A DNA stretch of 43,324 bases from JACOXT01 sp964372855 (GTDB lineage: Bacteria > Patescibacteriota > Microgenomatia > Levybacterales > UBA12049): the NCBI GenBank assembly GCA_964372855.1, contig CAYJRY010000005.1, positions 1-43,324 of the forward strand, written 5' to 3'. The notes beneath the pieces are model-generated. The model did not search any database. It was given only the letters and a program-made list of their open reading frames with translations, and was not told the origin of the DNA. The stretch's first letter is position 1. The number at the start of each line of letters is the position of its first letter. Shown here piece by piece: positions 23,535 through 32,673 of this stretch. The position numbers and the translations under genes are program-made.

Positions 23535-25691
23535 ATGGCTGGTGAAGACTTAAGTAATTTTTTAAAACCCATTTCACCTAAAGAGGCGTTGGAGAAATAT
23601 ACTTCGAATCTAACTTTGATGGCCAAAAATAACAAGCTTGATCCTGTTGTAGGACGCGAGACTGAGATAAGACGAGTAATGGAGATACTTTCAAGGCGAA
23701 CCAAAAACAATCCTATTCTAATAGGCGATCCGGGGGTCGGAAAAACAGCAATTGCTGAAGGCCTTGCTCAAAAGATCGCTTCAGGCAATGTGCCTACTAC
23801 TCTTAAGAATAAAGAAGTTTTGGTTTTGGATTTTGCCTTAATATTGGCAGGAGCGAAATTTCGAGGAGAATTTGAAGAAAGGCTAAAAGGAGTAATTAGA
23901 GGAATCGAAGAGGGAGAAGGAAAATATGTAATTTTTATTGATGAACTTCATACGCTTGTTGGCGGTGGTGCTGCGGAAGGGTCGGTGGATGCGGCAAATA
24001 TCCTAAAACCATCATTAGCTCGTGGAACTCTGAGGATGATTGGAGCTACAACTGTTTTGGAATATAGGAAATATATCGAAAAAGATCCAGCGCTTGCTCG
24101 AAGATTCCAGCCAATTCTGGTTGATGAACCAACAATTGAGGATACAATTGCAATACTTCGAGGGATAAAGGAAAAATATGAGATTCATCATGGTATAAGA
24201 ATTACAGATAATGCACTTATTGCCGCCTCTAAGTTATCTCATCAGTATATCCCCCATCGGTTTTTACCCGACAAAGCAATAGATCTTGTAGATGAGGCAT
24301 CAGCTTCGATAAAAATTGAAACAGAAAGCATGCCCGCTGAACTAGATACTCTAAGGCGAAAAGTAACTCAAATTGAAATTGAGTTAACAGGACTAAAAAG
24401 AGAAAAAACTGATTTGGCAAAACAGCGACTTGAAAAAGCAAAGATTGAGCTTGGAAAATTGCGAGATGAAGCTAATCTACTTGAGAAAAGATGGAGAGAG
24501 CAAAAAGATATTATTGAAAAACTACAGGAAAAAAGAGCAAAACTTGACGCGTTAAGAGTAGAGCTAGAAAGAGCGGAACGCGATATCGATCTTCAAAAAG
24601 CAGCTGAGATTAAATATGGAAAAATACCAAGTCTTGAAAAAGAATTAAAAGAGATTGATTCTGTCTGGAGCAAAATTCCAGAGGAACAAAAAGTTTTGCG
24701 GGAAGAGGTGGATGAAAGCGACATCGCAAGAGTAGTTTCAAGATGGACTGGAATTCCAGTAGCGAGATTAATGTCAACTGAATCTGAGAAATTAATTCAT
24801 CTTGAGGATGAATTAAAAAAAAGAGTAATTGGACAAGATGAGGCATTAGGTGTTATTGCAAGAGCGATTCGAAGATCAAGAGCAGGACTTTCTTTACCAA
24901 CTAAACCAATTGGTGTATTTCTTTTTTTGGGGCCAACTGGAGTTGGAAAAACAGAAACAGCAAAAGCCCTATCTTATGTTTTATTTAATGACGATCAATC
25001 AATGACTAGAATTGATATGAGCGAGTATCAACTGGAGCATTCAGTCGCACGGCTTATAGGTGCGCCTCCAGGGTATGTTGGTTTTGAAGAAGGCGGACAA
25101 TTGACAGAGGCAGTTAAAAGAAAACCTTATTCAGTGATTCTTATTGATGAGATAGAGAAAGCCCATCCACAGATTTTCAATATATTTCTTCAAGTTTTTG
25201 ATGATGGGAGACTAACTGATGGGAAAGGCATAACTGTTGATTTTCGAAATACGATAATAATTATGACTAGCAACATCGGAAGCGATCTACTTAGAAAATA
25301 TAGTAAAAATAAAAATGAGAGAAATAAGTTACTTTTTGAAGCTCTAAATCAGAGTTTTAAACCTGAATTTTTGAATAGACTTGATTCTATAGTTTCATTT
25401 AATTCCCTTTCTCAAAAAGATTTGGAAAAAATTGCAAGATTGCAGCTTGATAAAGTAATCTTAAAAATGAGAGAAAACGGAATAAATCTTATAATTCCTG
25501 ATAGTTTGGTATCTTATTTTGCGCTTTCTGGATATGATGAGGTGTTTGGCGCTAGGCCAATGAGGAGGCTTATTGAAGAAAAATTGGTAGATGAGCTGGC
25601 AATTTTAATTGTTGAGGGAAAGATAAAGCCAGGAGATACTATAAAGCCAATTGAGAAAGATGGAAAAATCACAATCAAATCTCCGAACTGA
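23535..25691 (+). CDS. clpB: ClpB-type disaggregase lacking the N-terminal domain
   Basis: The protein has 718 residues. First AAA+ domain: GDPGVGKTAIAEG (Walker A near residue 65), VIFIDELHTLVGGG (Walker B) and ARRFQPI (arginine finger). A middle coiled-coil domain of about 120 residues follows (about 258-380, Glu/Lys/Leu-rich), which separates ClpB from ClpA. Second AAA+ domain: GPTGVGKTETAKAL near 465, RIDMSEYQLEHSVARLIGAPPGYVGFEEGG, VILIDEIEKAH and GARPMRRLIEE near the end. Typical ClpB is about 860 residues and starts with a double Clp-N domain of about 150 residues; here the protein begins right at the linker to AAA1, as in the short ClpB isoform. It works with DnaK to dissolve aggregates in other bacteria; substrate handling may differ without the N-domain. 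Confidence 0.93.
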   Translation: MAGEDLSNFLKPISPKEALEKYTSNLTLMAKNNKLDPVVGRETEIRRVMEILSRRTKNNPILIGDPGVGKTAIAEGLAQKIASGNVPTTLKNKEVLVLDFALILAGAKFRGEFEERLKGVIRGIEEGEGKYVIFIDELHTLVGGGAAEGSVDAANILKPSLARGTLRMIGATTVLEYRKYIEKDPALARRFQPILVDEPTIEDTIAILRGIKEKYEIHHGIRITDNALIAASKLSHQYIPHRFLPDKAIDLVDEASASIKIETESMPAELDTLRRKVTQIEIELTGLKREKTDLAKQRLEKAKIELGKLRDEANLLEKRWREQKDIIEKLQEKRAKLDALRVELERAERDIDLQKAAEIKYGKIPSLEKELKEIDSVWSKIPEEQKVLREEVDESDIARVVSRWTGIPVARLMSTESEKLIHLEDELKKRVIGQDEALGVIARAIRRSRAGLSLPTKPIGVFLFLGPTGVGKTETAKALSYVLFNDDQSMTRIDMSEYQLEHSVARLIGAPPGYVGFEEGGQLTEAVKRKPYSVILIDEIEKAHPQIFNIFLQVFDDGRLTDGKGITVDFRNTIIIMTSNIGSDLLRKYSKNKNERNKLLFEALNQSFKPEFLNRLDSIVSFNSLSQKDLEKIARLQLDKVILKMRENGINLIIPDSLVSYFALSGYDEVFGARPMRRLIEEKLVDELAILIVEGKIKPGDTIKPIEKDGKITIKSPN

Positions 25692-25940
25692 AAGTTTTTA
25701 GATCGCTTTATGAATTTCAAAATTTTCCAAACAGATTATAATAAATCTTTTATGTACATAAAAGAGTTTAGGCGAAAAAGAATTGAAGGAAGGGAACAGT
25801 TACTAGAAAAGAAAGTATACCAAACAGGTTGAAGATTTGTATAAATAGAGTATTTTAGGACTTCGGTTCGATGACTACCCAATTTTTTTGATACGTAGGG
25901 CTCACTGCAGGGGTTGAGGTTAGAACAACATGGTCTTCGC

Positions 25941-27155
25941 TCACCTAAACTTGGCTTTTTTTCTTCGTATTATCCACCAAATCAAAAGAATTAATGCTAG
26001 TCCACCAATAAATTTGTAAAAATGCACTAACATTAAAACTAAAATGAATATAACATAACTCACAGACAAAGCTCCAAACGCCAGGCGAGATAATATGTTT
26101 TTGGGGACATCAAGAGCAAGATTTGCTGTTGAGCCTGTTCTGCGGTCTGTGATGCGAAGTTGGGTATTCCCAATGGGATTCGATTCGGTACCATTACCGT
26201 ATGTTCTCGCAGCAATTATCCAATTATAATCGAACCAATTCGCAAGCGACAATAATGCATATTCCTCTTCACCGCTAGCAGGTCTGATTGTATTTTGCGA
26301 TTTATCGAAAACTCCGGTAAATGTCTCTATTGTTGAATCAGATATTTTATCGTGCAGCCCAGTTCGTTTCACAAATAGGTTCTTTCCATCATCGAATACA
26401 AGTTCGTATGAAGATATAGGATGTGTAATTCTGGATTCACCAAAAGTATATTTATCTACGATAGTACCAGTCTTGTAGTCTACCTTAAGGAGAACATCAT
26501 CTACGCGATTCCATGTATTTGTTATCATATCCTGTACTCTTGGGCCTATCTCTCCGGTATGATACTTTGAAATATCTTCAGGATTATTAATAGGAACAAG
26601 CTCCGAAGAAACTACATATAAAGTATCTTCAGAATCTAAAAAGATAAGACTCATTCTTTGCATAATCGGCCTGATTTCATTTACCAGACCCTCAGGATTT
26701 TGAATTGTCAATATTTTATCTGCCCATAAGTTGCTGTTATCCTCACCATAATCGACTAGTCGCATATTCCAGTTGTCAGGTGTAGTTATTGAATTATTGT
26801 CCACAGTTGCTACATGTGATAAAGCAATATTTTCAATCCTCTCCTTTATAGAGTTAAAGTCCATATCTTCCGCTACAAATGTTCGTTCCAATGATTTCGT
26901 TTCCGGATTAACTACCCATATAATAGGTTTAGTCAAAGTAATTCCAGCTAATGGACACAAACAGCCTGAATAAACCTCTCCACTTCCAGAATCATAAATA
27001 TAGATAGAGCCATTTAGATAAGCCATAGTCGTTGGCTTCCCACCCAACCCTTGAAATCGTTCTGGCTGATTTCTTATAAATTTAAACCCCAACAAAGTAA
27101 AAAAAACGATAAAAAAGATGATTAAGGCTCCCAGTAAAATAAGCTTTTTCATCAT
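25941..27155 (-). CDS. Hypothetical membrane-anchored surface protein
   Basis: The protein has 404 residues with an N-terminal signal anchor (residues 3-24), a large extracytoplasmic region (about 30-345) rich in beta strands with repeated aspartate/threonine turns (YLNGSIYIYDSGSGEVYSGC, VDYKTGTIVDKYTFGE), and two C-terminal transmembrane helices (about 353-375 and 380-397) followed by a basic cytoplasmic tail (RRKKAKFR). The strand spacing is reminiscent of a beta-propeller-like domain but no repeat is clear enough to name. The start is set at 27155 because an extended -10 (TGCTAGAAT) ends seven bases before it. Function unknown. The 249 bases between clpB and this gene hold only a 26-codon ORF at about 25753 that I do not support. 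Confidence 0.6.
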   Translation of the reverse strand: MMKKLILLGALIIFFIVFFTLLGFKFIRNQPERFQGLGGKPTTMAYLNGSIYIYDSGSGEVYSGCLCPLAGITLTKPIIWVVNPETKSLERTFVAEDMDFNSIKERIENIALSHVATVDNNSITTPDNWNMRLVDYGEDNSNLWADKILTIQNPEGLVNEIRPIMQRMSLIFLDSEDTLYVVSSELVPINNPEDISKYHTGEIGPRVQDMITNTWNRVDDVLLKVDYKTGTIVDKYTFGESRITHPISSYELVFDDGKNLFVKRTGLHDKISDSTIETFTGVFDKSQNTIRPASGEEEYALLSLANWFDYNWIIAARTYGNGTESNPIGNTQLRITDRRTGSTANLALDVPKNILSRLAFGALSVSYVIFILVLMLVHFYKFIGGLALILLIWWIIRRKKAKFR

Positions 27156-27161
27156 ATAAGG

Positions 27162-27170
27162 ATTCTAGCA
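27162..27170 (-). promoter_or_regulatory. Extended -10 promoter for the 27155 gene
   Basis: TGCTAGAAT on the minus strand; seventh following base is the A of the first ATG at 27155, predicting a leaderless mRNA. Confidence 0.45.
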
Positions 27171-27330
27171 AGATGCTTCGAGAAGTAGAATCCTTGAGTC
27201 TCTTAATGGAATATTGTTAGAGCTTGGGTCCCCTACTGAACGATGTTCGAACCTAGCAAGAGACCTTCAAACATATTTTAGCACACTTGAGCTAAAAGAA
27301 ATGACATTTTACAAAACAGCATACTCAATC

Positions 27331-27585
27331 TTATAAACATTGACAGAAGGTAAGCTTATTCCATGTAATATTTTTCCCTTCGGGGATTTGTTGGAGGTCG
27401 GGGAATTTATCATAAGCATCAATGGCATAATAAAGGGTTCGTTCTGAGAGTTTCAAGTTCTGTGCAAGGTCTTGCACGGATCTCTTATTACCCTTCTCAT
27501 ATTCTTTAAAATTTATATCTCCTCGTATTCTTTTTCCCAAATTCCAGTACCCCTCAACCAATGCCCAATGGGAAGTAAATACTAT
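27331..27585 (-). pseudogene. Fragment of a DUF1016-type (YhcG N-terminal) gene
   Basis: The minus-strand frame reads TSHWALVEGYWNLGKRI, then ...LAQNLKLSERTLYYAIDAYDKFPDL and GKNITWNKL before breaking into FCQCL and a stop. This matches the N-terminal domain of DUF1016 proteins (a winged-helix-like domain normally followed by a PD-(D/E)XK nuclease), where 'ITWNKL' is normally followed by a much longer protein. Both the N-terminus (no start codon) and the nuclease half are missing. It sits exactly between the chromosome and the first promoter of the phage-like element, so it may have been cut by the insertion. The stretch 27156-27330 shows nothing else. Confidence 0.5.
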
Positions 27586-27601
27586 TCAGGCAATATTTGC
27601 C

Positions 27602-27631
27602 TTGACAAACATAGTTTATTTAGACTATAAT
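27602..27631 (+). promoter_or_regulatory. Element promoter 1
   Basis: TTGACA (27602-27607), an 18-base spacer and perfect TATAAT (27626-27631); predicted start near 27638. Confidence 0.75.
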
Positions 27632-27637
27632 ACTTGT

Positions 27638-27695
27638 AACGGATTATAAATGTCCGCGCAATGGTGAATAAGAGACCAAGAGGTCTCTTTTTTTT
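27638..27695 (+). promoter_or_regulatory. Element leader 1 (5' hairpin + terminator)
   Basis: A short hairpin CGGAT...GTCCG (27640-27656) starts about two bases from the predicted transcript start. Fourteen bases later comes the intrinsic terminator. The ATG of the 27707 gene follows 11 bases after the T-run, with no Shine-Dalgarno sequence. Predicted terminated RNA: about 58 nt. Same layout as the leaders at 32298, 37104 and 38633. Confidence 0.6.
27671..27695 (+). terminator. Leader terminator 1
   Basis: GAGACC / GGTCTC stem with a short loop followed by eight T residues. Confidence 0.75.
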
Positions 27696-27706
27696 GTGCT
27701 TATATT

Positions 27707-28837
27707 ATGCCGAGTAAATCTGATATTAACCCATCAACAGGTAAACCATACGCAGTAAACCCAGCTTCTGGCGTCTGGGATGATAATTATTGGGCTAACG
27801 TAGTTGAGCCTCAATTAAAGGCTAAGTTTCCTTCTCGGTCTTCTACTCCTGCGTCGGCTCCAGCTATTGATCCATTTGCGCAAGCTCAAAGAATATTGGA
27901 ATTTCAAAGACAAGCTAATCAACCTAGAATTTCTTCATTACAAGCTCAGATTCCAGAAATAAGATCAAGGTATGAGGGTGAGCAGCAAAGAGTACTTACT
28001 GAAAAAGAGCCTCTAAAACAGCGTTATCAATCAATTATTGACGAACTTAAAAGAAGGGAAACTATTGATGTTTCAGCAGCTCAGCGTCGAACAGCACAAG
28101 AATTTGGAGCAAGAGGAATACCTCTTAGCTCTACTTTACATCAAGACGAGCTAATAAGAGCTGAAAGTCCAATTCGCCAAGCATATGGAGGACAAATAAA
28201 AGACGTTGGTTTTGAACAGGAAGCATCATTAAGAAATCTTGATACGTTAGCAAGTAATTTAAAAACACAAGGAGTTGACGCGGAACTACAGATTCAGGAT
28301 GCAATTTCACTTTTACAAGCTGGGAACCCTGAATCAGCAATTGCTGGTGCTATGCAACTTCTTGGTCTTCAACAACAAGCAGCTCAATTTGAGGCAAATC
28401 TTGGCTTACAGAAAGAACAATTAACCCTTTCAGAAAGAGAGCTTGGTATAAAGGAGACTTTAGCAAAACAACCCGATACTGAAATTGTAAATATTGGAGG
28501 GCGTGCGAAACTAGTTAATTCAAAAACTGGAGCAGTAATTCAAGATTTAGGAATACATGGTAGTCCAGATAAACCAACTGAAAGTCAAACTCAATCAACT
28601 TTAAAAAATCAGTTTCTTAAAGAAGCAACAAAAGGAGCAACTCTTTCTCAGCTATCAAGAAAATTTGGTGGTCAGCTTGGTATTAATGATATAGTTAAGC
28701 TTTATACTGCTGTTTCTCCTCATGGAGTGCCAAAAGAATCATGGGCAAAAGAAATACTAGGTATTAATACGAATACAAAAACAAATGGTGATCCAATTGT
28801 AGATGCTTGGTTAAAATCTCAAGGAATAAATCCATAA
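27707..28837 (+). CDS. Gln-rich coiled-coil protein, probable phage virion-associated type
   Basis: The protein has 376 residues. It begins SKSDINPSTGKPYAVNPASGVWDDNYWANVVEP, a Pro/Asn/Gly-rich start typical of structural proteins of phages and phage-like elements. Residues about 70-260 are a long Gln/Glu/Arg-rich helical stretch (LEFQRQANQPRISSLQAQIPEIRSRYEGEQQRV...) predicted as coiled coil. A C-terminal segment (LKNQFLKEATKGATLSQLSRKFGGQLGINDIVKLY) looks like a small helical domain. No enzyme motif is present. It is the first gene after leader 1 and lies 12 bases upstream of the 1134-residue protein, so the two probably work together, perhaps in a particle or in DNA ejection. That role is inference. 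Confidence 0.5.
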   Translation: MPSKSDINPSTGKPYAVNPASGVWDDNYWANVVEPQLKAKFPSRSSTPASAPAIDPFAQAQRILEFQRQANQPRISSLQAQIPEIRSRYEGEQQRVLTEKEPLKQRYQSIIDELKRRETIDVSAAQRRTAQEFGARGIPLSSTLHQDELIRAESPIRQAYGGQIKDVGFEQEASLRNLDTLASNLKTQGVDAELQIQDAISLLQAGNPESAIAGAMQLLGLQQQAAQFEANLGLQKEQLTLSERELGIKETLAKQPDTEIVNIGGRAKLVNSKTGAVIQDLGIHGSPDKPTESQTQSTLKNQFLKEATKGATLSQLSRKFGGQLGINDIVKLYTAVSPHGVPKESWAKEILGINTNTKTNGDPIVDAWLKSQGINP

Positions 28838-28849
28838 AAAACGTATGAT

Positions 28850-31800
28850 ATGGCATTCTCAATATTCGAATTATTTGAAGGAAAAGATGAATCAAGAAAG
28901 AAGAAAAAAGAATTTGATTTTCTAAGGTACTTACGCGAGAGAGTAAGTGGAGTTGAGGAAAAAGAAAAGGTTGCAAAAAAAATTCAAGAAACCTCAGAAG
29001 TTACCAAAACAGGAAGTTCTCTTTTTGATTTACTCATAAATCCTAATCCTATCCAAAGAAAGATTAACGAAGCTGTATCATCTGTTCCTAAGAAAGTTAT
29101 CCAATCTTTTGAAGTTAAAAGAAATGAACCGCAACTTAAAACACCATTATTATTATTTGATTATATTTTAAATCCACAAAGACTTGGCCAAGAGTTAAGA
29201 AAAGCAAAAGATAATAAATTTACGAATTTTAGAACAGAACTTGAAAAGATAGGTGAATGGGCAAAACAAATTCCACACCCTGTTTCAGTTGATAGAGTAC
29301 GTCGTTTCCTTAGCGGAGAAAATCTTCTCTTGCTACCAAAAGAGAAAAAAGTTGCCAATGAAATGAAAGATTATTTAAATAGTTTTGTTAAGAGAGGCAA
29401 AGAGTACATTGCTGAAAAACCTATTATTGAAATACCTGGCACAGAATTTAAAATAAGAGGAAAAGACGTTTATAAGGCTTTAGTTGCAGAAAAAAGCCCT
29501 CTTGACACTGCAGTGAAAGGTAGATTTCAAGATATACCTGGCGCATTCATTCAAACGCTTAAAAAAAGTCCGATGATTCGTAATCAAGCTGATGTACTAA
29601 GAGACATTGCTTCTGGTAAAAAGCTCACCCCTTCGGAAATTGCACAAAGAACTCGATTATCCAAAGAAGATATAAATAATTTACTCCTTGGTGGTGTTGG
29701 AGGCAGTGGTTCAAACTTTAGTAAGCAACAAATTTCAACTGTAAAAAGCGGCATTCTTAATAACAAAGAAGTCAGAAGCTTAATAGGTAGATTCAGCCAA
29801 ATGGTGGACGATAACCCAAACATCAACAAAAAGTCATTAGGCTTATTAGGCGAATACATCCATTCTTTAAGCGAAACTATATTTGGTAAGCAGGCGGCAA
29901 ATTTAACAAATAAGCAATTGCGAAATGCATTAGATGCTGTAATGCAAGAAGCTTCTAAATCAAACATTAAATCATCGTTATCGCTTGGTCTTCAGGCAAA
30001 AAATATAAGGGAAGGACTTCGTTCACAGACAAGGCCAGGATCATTTACAAATGTAAAAGGGATAGATAATCCTATGGTTTTTGGTAAACAGTGGCAAAGA
30101 ATAAGAAATGTTGAAGAAAGCAAAAAGTTTGTTAGTGAAATGCTTGAAGAATCAAGAAGGGTTAAAGATCCATTAAATATTACTAACTCTTTTGATGACT
30201 TGGTTAAAAAACCAGATATTCCAGTACAAAAGAAAGTGAATATATTAGACTATTTACGAACCCCAAACCGTGTGCTTGAGAAAATAGGAATGGGTGATGA
30301 AGCAAAACTCTTAAGACAAAAGTATGATGATTACCTTTTGGATTTGCCAAAAGAAATTGACAAGATTACAATTTGGAGCAAGCGAGTACCTAAATCTTCC
30401 AATCAAAGGATTTTCCAGTGGCTTGATGGAGATAAAATACAATTAAATAATGAGGAGTTAAAAGTTGCAAGTGAGATAAAAACTTATCTTAAGGAGTGGG
30501 CTGACAAATTAAAATTACCAGAGGAAAAAAGAATTTCTAATTACATTACACATATTTTTGAAAAAGGAAAAATTGAGAAAGAGTTTGACCCGGATTTAGC
30601 AAAGCTAATTCAAGGAAAGGTTGTTAAAAGTGTTTATGACCCATTCTTACAACGAAGGGTAGGACAACCAGATTATATTAAAGATACATGGCAAGCACTT
30701 GATGCTTATGTTAAAAGAGCCACAAGAAAATTCCACATGGATCAAGCATTAGAAAAAGTAGCAGTAAAAGCAGAAAATTTGCCACTTGAATCCTATAACT
30801 ATGTAAAGGGTAGAATTGCTAGAATAAATATGCAACCAACAGATATAGACAATTTAATTGATAACTTAGTTAAAAGCTCTCCTATTGGTTATCGTTTAGG
30901 ACAAAGAGCTGTTGCGGGAGTATCACAAACTGGAAGGCAAATGGTATCTCGTGGACTATTAGGCTTAAATCCCGGAACCGCGCTAAGGAATTTACAACAA
31001 TCAACCAATACTTACGCAACATTAGGCGAAAAACACTTTGGAATAGGACTTATAAAAACAGTTCAGAACCTACCAAGACTTGTTTTAGGACGTGATACCG
31101 AACTTGAAGCTGTAGGCGTTCTTGGGAAAAATATAGTTTCGGATAGAACAATAAACGCTACCAAAAAATTCTGGCAATACGCAGATGACGCACTATTTTA
31201 TATGTTCAATATGGCTGAAAAAATAAATAGAGGTATTGCTTATTGGGGAGCAAAAAGCAAAGGATTATCTCAAGGCATGCCTGATGCGAAAGCAACTCAA
31301 TTTGCAAAAGATATTGTTGGAAAAACGCAGTTTTTTTATGATGTTATAGACACGCCAGCAGCACTTCAAAGTGATATTTCAAAAACACTTTTTCAGTTTG
31401 CTAAGTATCCCCTAGCTCAAACAGAATTTTTGGTAGAAATGATAAAAAACAAAAATATAGCGGGCTCACTCAGATGGGTAGCAAGTAACCTTCTTTTTTT
31501 AGGAACTGCAGGTAAGATTCTTGGATTAGATATAGAGGATTTATTCCCTGATTTTTCAAGGTTTGCCCCGAATAAACTAACTCCCCCTACACTTTCGCCT
31601 TTTATCGAAACAGGAAAGGCAATACTTAATGTTCCAGATGAATATGGCAATATTTCAAATGAGCAAAACGTACTAAAAAGAATTTCTGAAAGTAAAGATG
31701 TTCAAAAAGGAATATTAAACTATGTTCCAGCAGGTGGTCAATTAAGAAAATCAATTGAAGGAGCAAGGGCAGTTGGGGAAGGAGCAAGTCTTACGCCTTC

Positions 31801-32254
31801 AGGACGTGTTCGTTTTGAAGTTCCGCAAAATTTTCCATCCGCGTTACAAACTGTCCTTTTTGGACAATATTCTCTACCTCAAGCAAAAGAATATTTTGAG
31901 AAAAGAGAATCCGGTAAAAGTAGTTCTGAAATATTGTATGAAGAGATTTCTTCTTTACCACCTAATGAGAAGATGAAAAGGATTATAAAGACAAAAGAAG
32001 AAAATCCTCAGCTTTACTCATCATTTAAGCAATTAATTAGAGATGAAATGATGAAAACGAATACAAATGAGAAACGTATAAGAGAATTACCCGTTGGGGA
32101 TGGTTCAAGGGCAAAAGCTATTGAAAAAGAATTCAAGAAACTTGAAACCAGTGAAGAAAAAAAGAAATTACTTAAAGAATATCTCCAAAAAGGTATTATT
32201 ACGCAAAGTATCATTAAACAACTTATTAAAAATAAAATTAATCTTGTTGAATAA
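28850..32254 (+). CDS. Large phage polyvalent / internal-virion-type protein
   Basis: The protein has 1134 residues, mostly alpha-helical and Lys-rich. An internal duplication is visible: residues about 103-181 (DYILNPQRL...EWAKQIPHP...RFLSGE...VANEMKDYLNSF) and about 463-557 (DYLRTPNRV...IWSKRVPKS...QWLDGD...VASEIKTYLKEW), the second followed by NYITHIF. The 'yLdGe...l..ee..va.ei..yl' plus N-Y-x-x-H pattern is one I associate with large multi-domain proteins of podovirus-like phages and polyvalent proteins. A later part (about 830-900: AKATQFAKDIVGKTQFFYDVIDTPAAL, then LFQFAKYPLAQTEFLVEMI) matches the hydrophobic 'P...F.fF' region of the same proteins. No catalytic motif is seen. It may be an ejected or structural protein. 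Confidence 0.5.
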   Translation: MAFSIFELFEGKDESRKKKKEFDFLRYLRERVSGVEEKEKVAKKIQETSEVTKTGSSLFDLLINPNPIQRKINEAVSSVPKKVIQSFEVKRNEPQLKTPLLLFDYILNPQRLGQELRKAKDNKFTNFRTELEKIGEWAKQIPHPVSVDRVRRFLSGENLLLLPKEKKVANEMKDYLNSFVKRGKEYIAEKPIIEIPGTEFKIRGKDVYKALVAEKSPLDTAVKGRFQDIPGAFIQTLKKSPMIRNQADVLRDIASGKKLTPSEIAQRTRLSKEDINNLLLGGVGGSGSNFSKQQISTVKSGILNNKEVRSLIGRFSQMVDDNPNINKKSLGLLGEYIHSLSETIFGKQAANLTNKQLRNALDAVMQEASKSNIKSSLSLGLQAKNIREGLRSQTRPGSFTNVKGIDNPMVFGKQWQRIRNVEESKKFVSEMLEESRRVKDPLNITNSFDDLVKKPDIPVQKKVNILDYLRTPNRVLEKIGMGDEAKLLRQKYDDYLLDLPKEIDKITIWSKRVPKSSNQRIFQWLDGDKIQLNNEELKVASEIKTYLKEWADKLKLPEEKRISNYITHIFEKGKIEKEFDPDLAKLIQGKVVKSVYDPFLQRRVGQPDYIKDTWQALDAYVKRATRKFHMDQALEKVAVKAENLPLESYNYVKGRIARINMQPTDIDNLIDNLVKSSPIGYRLGQRAVAGVSQTGRQMVSRGLLGLNPGTALRNLQQSTNTYATLGEKHFGIGLIKTVQNLPRLVLGRDTELEAVGVLGKNIVSDRTINATKKFWQYADDALFYMFNMAEKINRGIAYWGAKSKGLSQGMPDAKATQFAKDIVGKTQFFYDVIDTPAALQSDISKTLFQFAKYPLAQTEFLVEMIKNKNIAGSLRWVASNLLFLGTAGKILGLDIEDLFPDFSRFAPNKLTPPTLSPFIETGKAILNVPDEYGNISNEQNVLKRISESKDVQKGILNYVPAGGQLRKSIEGARAVGEGASLTPSGRVRFEVPQNFPSALQTVLFGQYSLPQAKEYFEKRESGKSSSEILYEEISSLPPNEKMKRIIKTKEENPQLYSSFKQLIRDEMMKTNTNEKRIRELPVGDGSRAKAIEKEFKKLETSEEKKKLLKEYLQKGIITQSIIKQLIKNKINLVE

Positions 32255-32262
32255 AATGTACC

Positions 32263-32291
32263 TTGACATAAGTGCCTCTAAGTGGTAATAT
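32263..32291 (+). promoter_or_regulatory. Element promoter 2
   Basis: TTGACA (32263-32268), 17 bases, TAATAT (32286-32291) preceded by TGG (extended -10). Predicted start 32298. Confidence 0.7.
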
Positions 32292-32297
32292 GTTTTT

Positions 32298-32352
32298 GTA
32301 GGTTACGGACCTACCACATCGTTTTAGAAGCACGGAGAGTGCTTCTTTTTTT
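32298..32352 (+). promoter_or_regulatory. Element leader 2 (5' hairpin + terminator)
   Basis: Perfect 6-bp hairpin GTAGGT-tacgg-ACCTAC (32298-32314) starts exactly at the predicted +1. After 11 bases the terminator follows, and the ATG at 32356 comes three bases after the T-run. Predicted terminated RNA: about 55 nt. Confidence 0.65.
32326..32352 (+). terminator. Leader terminator 2
   Basis: AGAAGCAC-ggaga-GTGCTTCT, 8-bp stem, followed by an uninterrupted T-run to 32352. Confidence 0.8.
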
Positions 32353-32355
32353 ATT

Positions 32356-32673
32356 ATGACAAAACAAAAGACAATTAAAGAAAAATTAAATGGGGAACCA
32401 ACACCTAAGACAATTGTTGAATTAATTGGGGTTATGACTTTATCTGAAATTCAATTTCTAGACAAACTGTTTCAATCTCCTGAGTCAACAGCTTTCGCTT
32501 CAAACCAACGTGAGGGGCCTGTTGCGGGTTCTCTCCATCAGAAAAGAGTAATTCGACCCGCTGGTAGAGTTGGTACGCATATTCGCTGGACTCCAGTTGA
32601 GAACCTTTTCCATATTGAGGCTCGTAATCTAATACGAGAGATTATAGGAAGGAGAGCGTTTTATGAACAATGA
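32356..32673 (+). CDS. Hypothetical element protein
   Basis: The protein has 105 residues. It starts immediately after leader terminator 2 without a Shine-Dalgarno sequence. The N-terminus is basic (KTIKEKLNGEPTPKT) and the C-terminal half is Arg-rich (RVIRPAGRVGTHIRWTPVENLFHIEARNLIREIIGRR), compatible with nucleic-acid binding, but no family is recognised. Its stop overlaps the start of the next gene by 11 bases. It heads an operon of four small genes ending at the terminator 33605-33636. Confidence 0.55.
   Translation: MTKQKTIKEKLNGEPTPKTIVELIGVMTLSEIQFLDKLFQSPESTAFASNQREGPVAGSLHQKRVIRPAGRVGTHIRWTPVENLFHIEARNLIREIIGRRAFYEQ

Noticed and set aside
25753..25833. 26-codon plus-strand ORF (MYIKEFRRKRIEG...) downstream of clpB
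   Set aside because: Too short, no Shine-Dalgarno sequence or promoter and no family pattern; could be a relic.
27236..27258. GTTCGAACC resembling a tRNA T-loop near the left edge of the element, possible attL
   Set aside because: The flanking bases do not form a T-stem, and similarity to the tRNA-Arg 3' end is only partial.
29584..29967. 127-codon minus-strand frame opposite the large phage protein
   Set aside because: Antisense shadow; composition follows from the other strand and no start signals are present.
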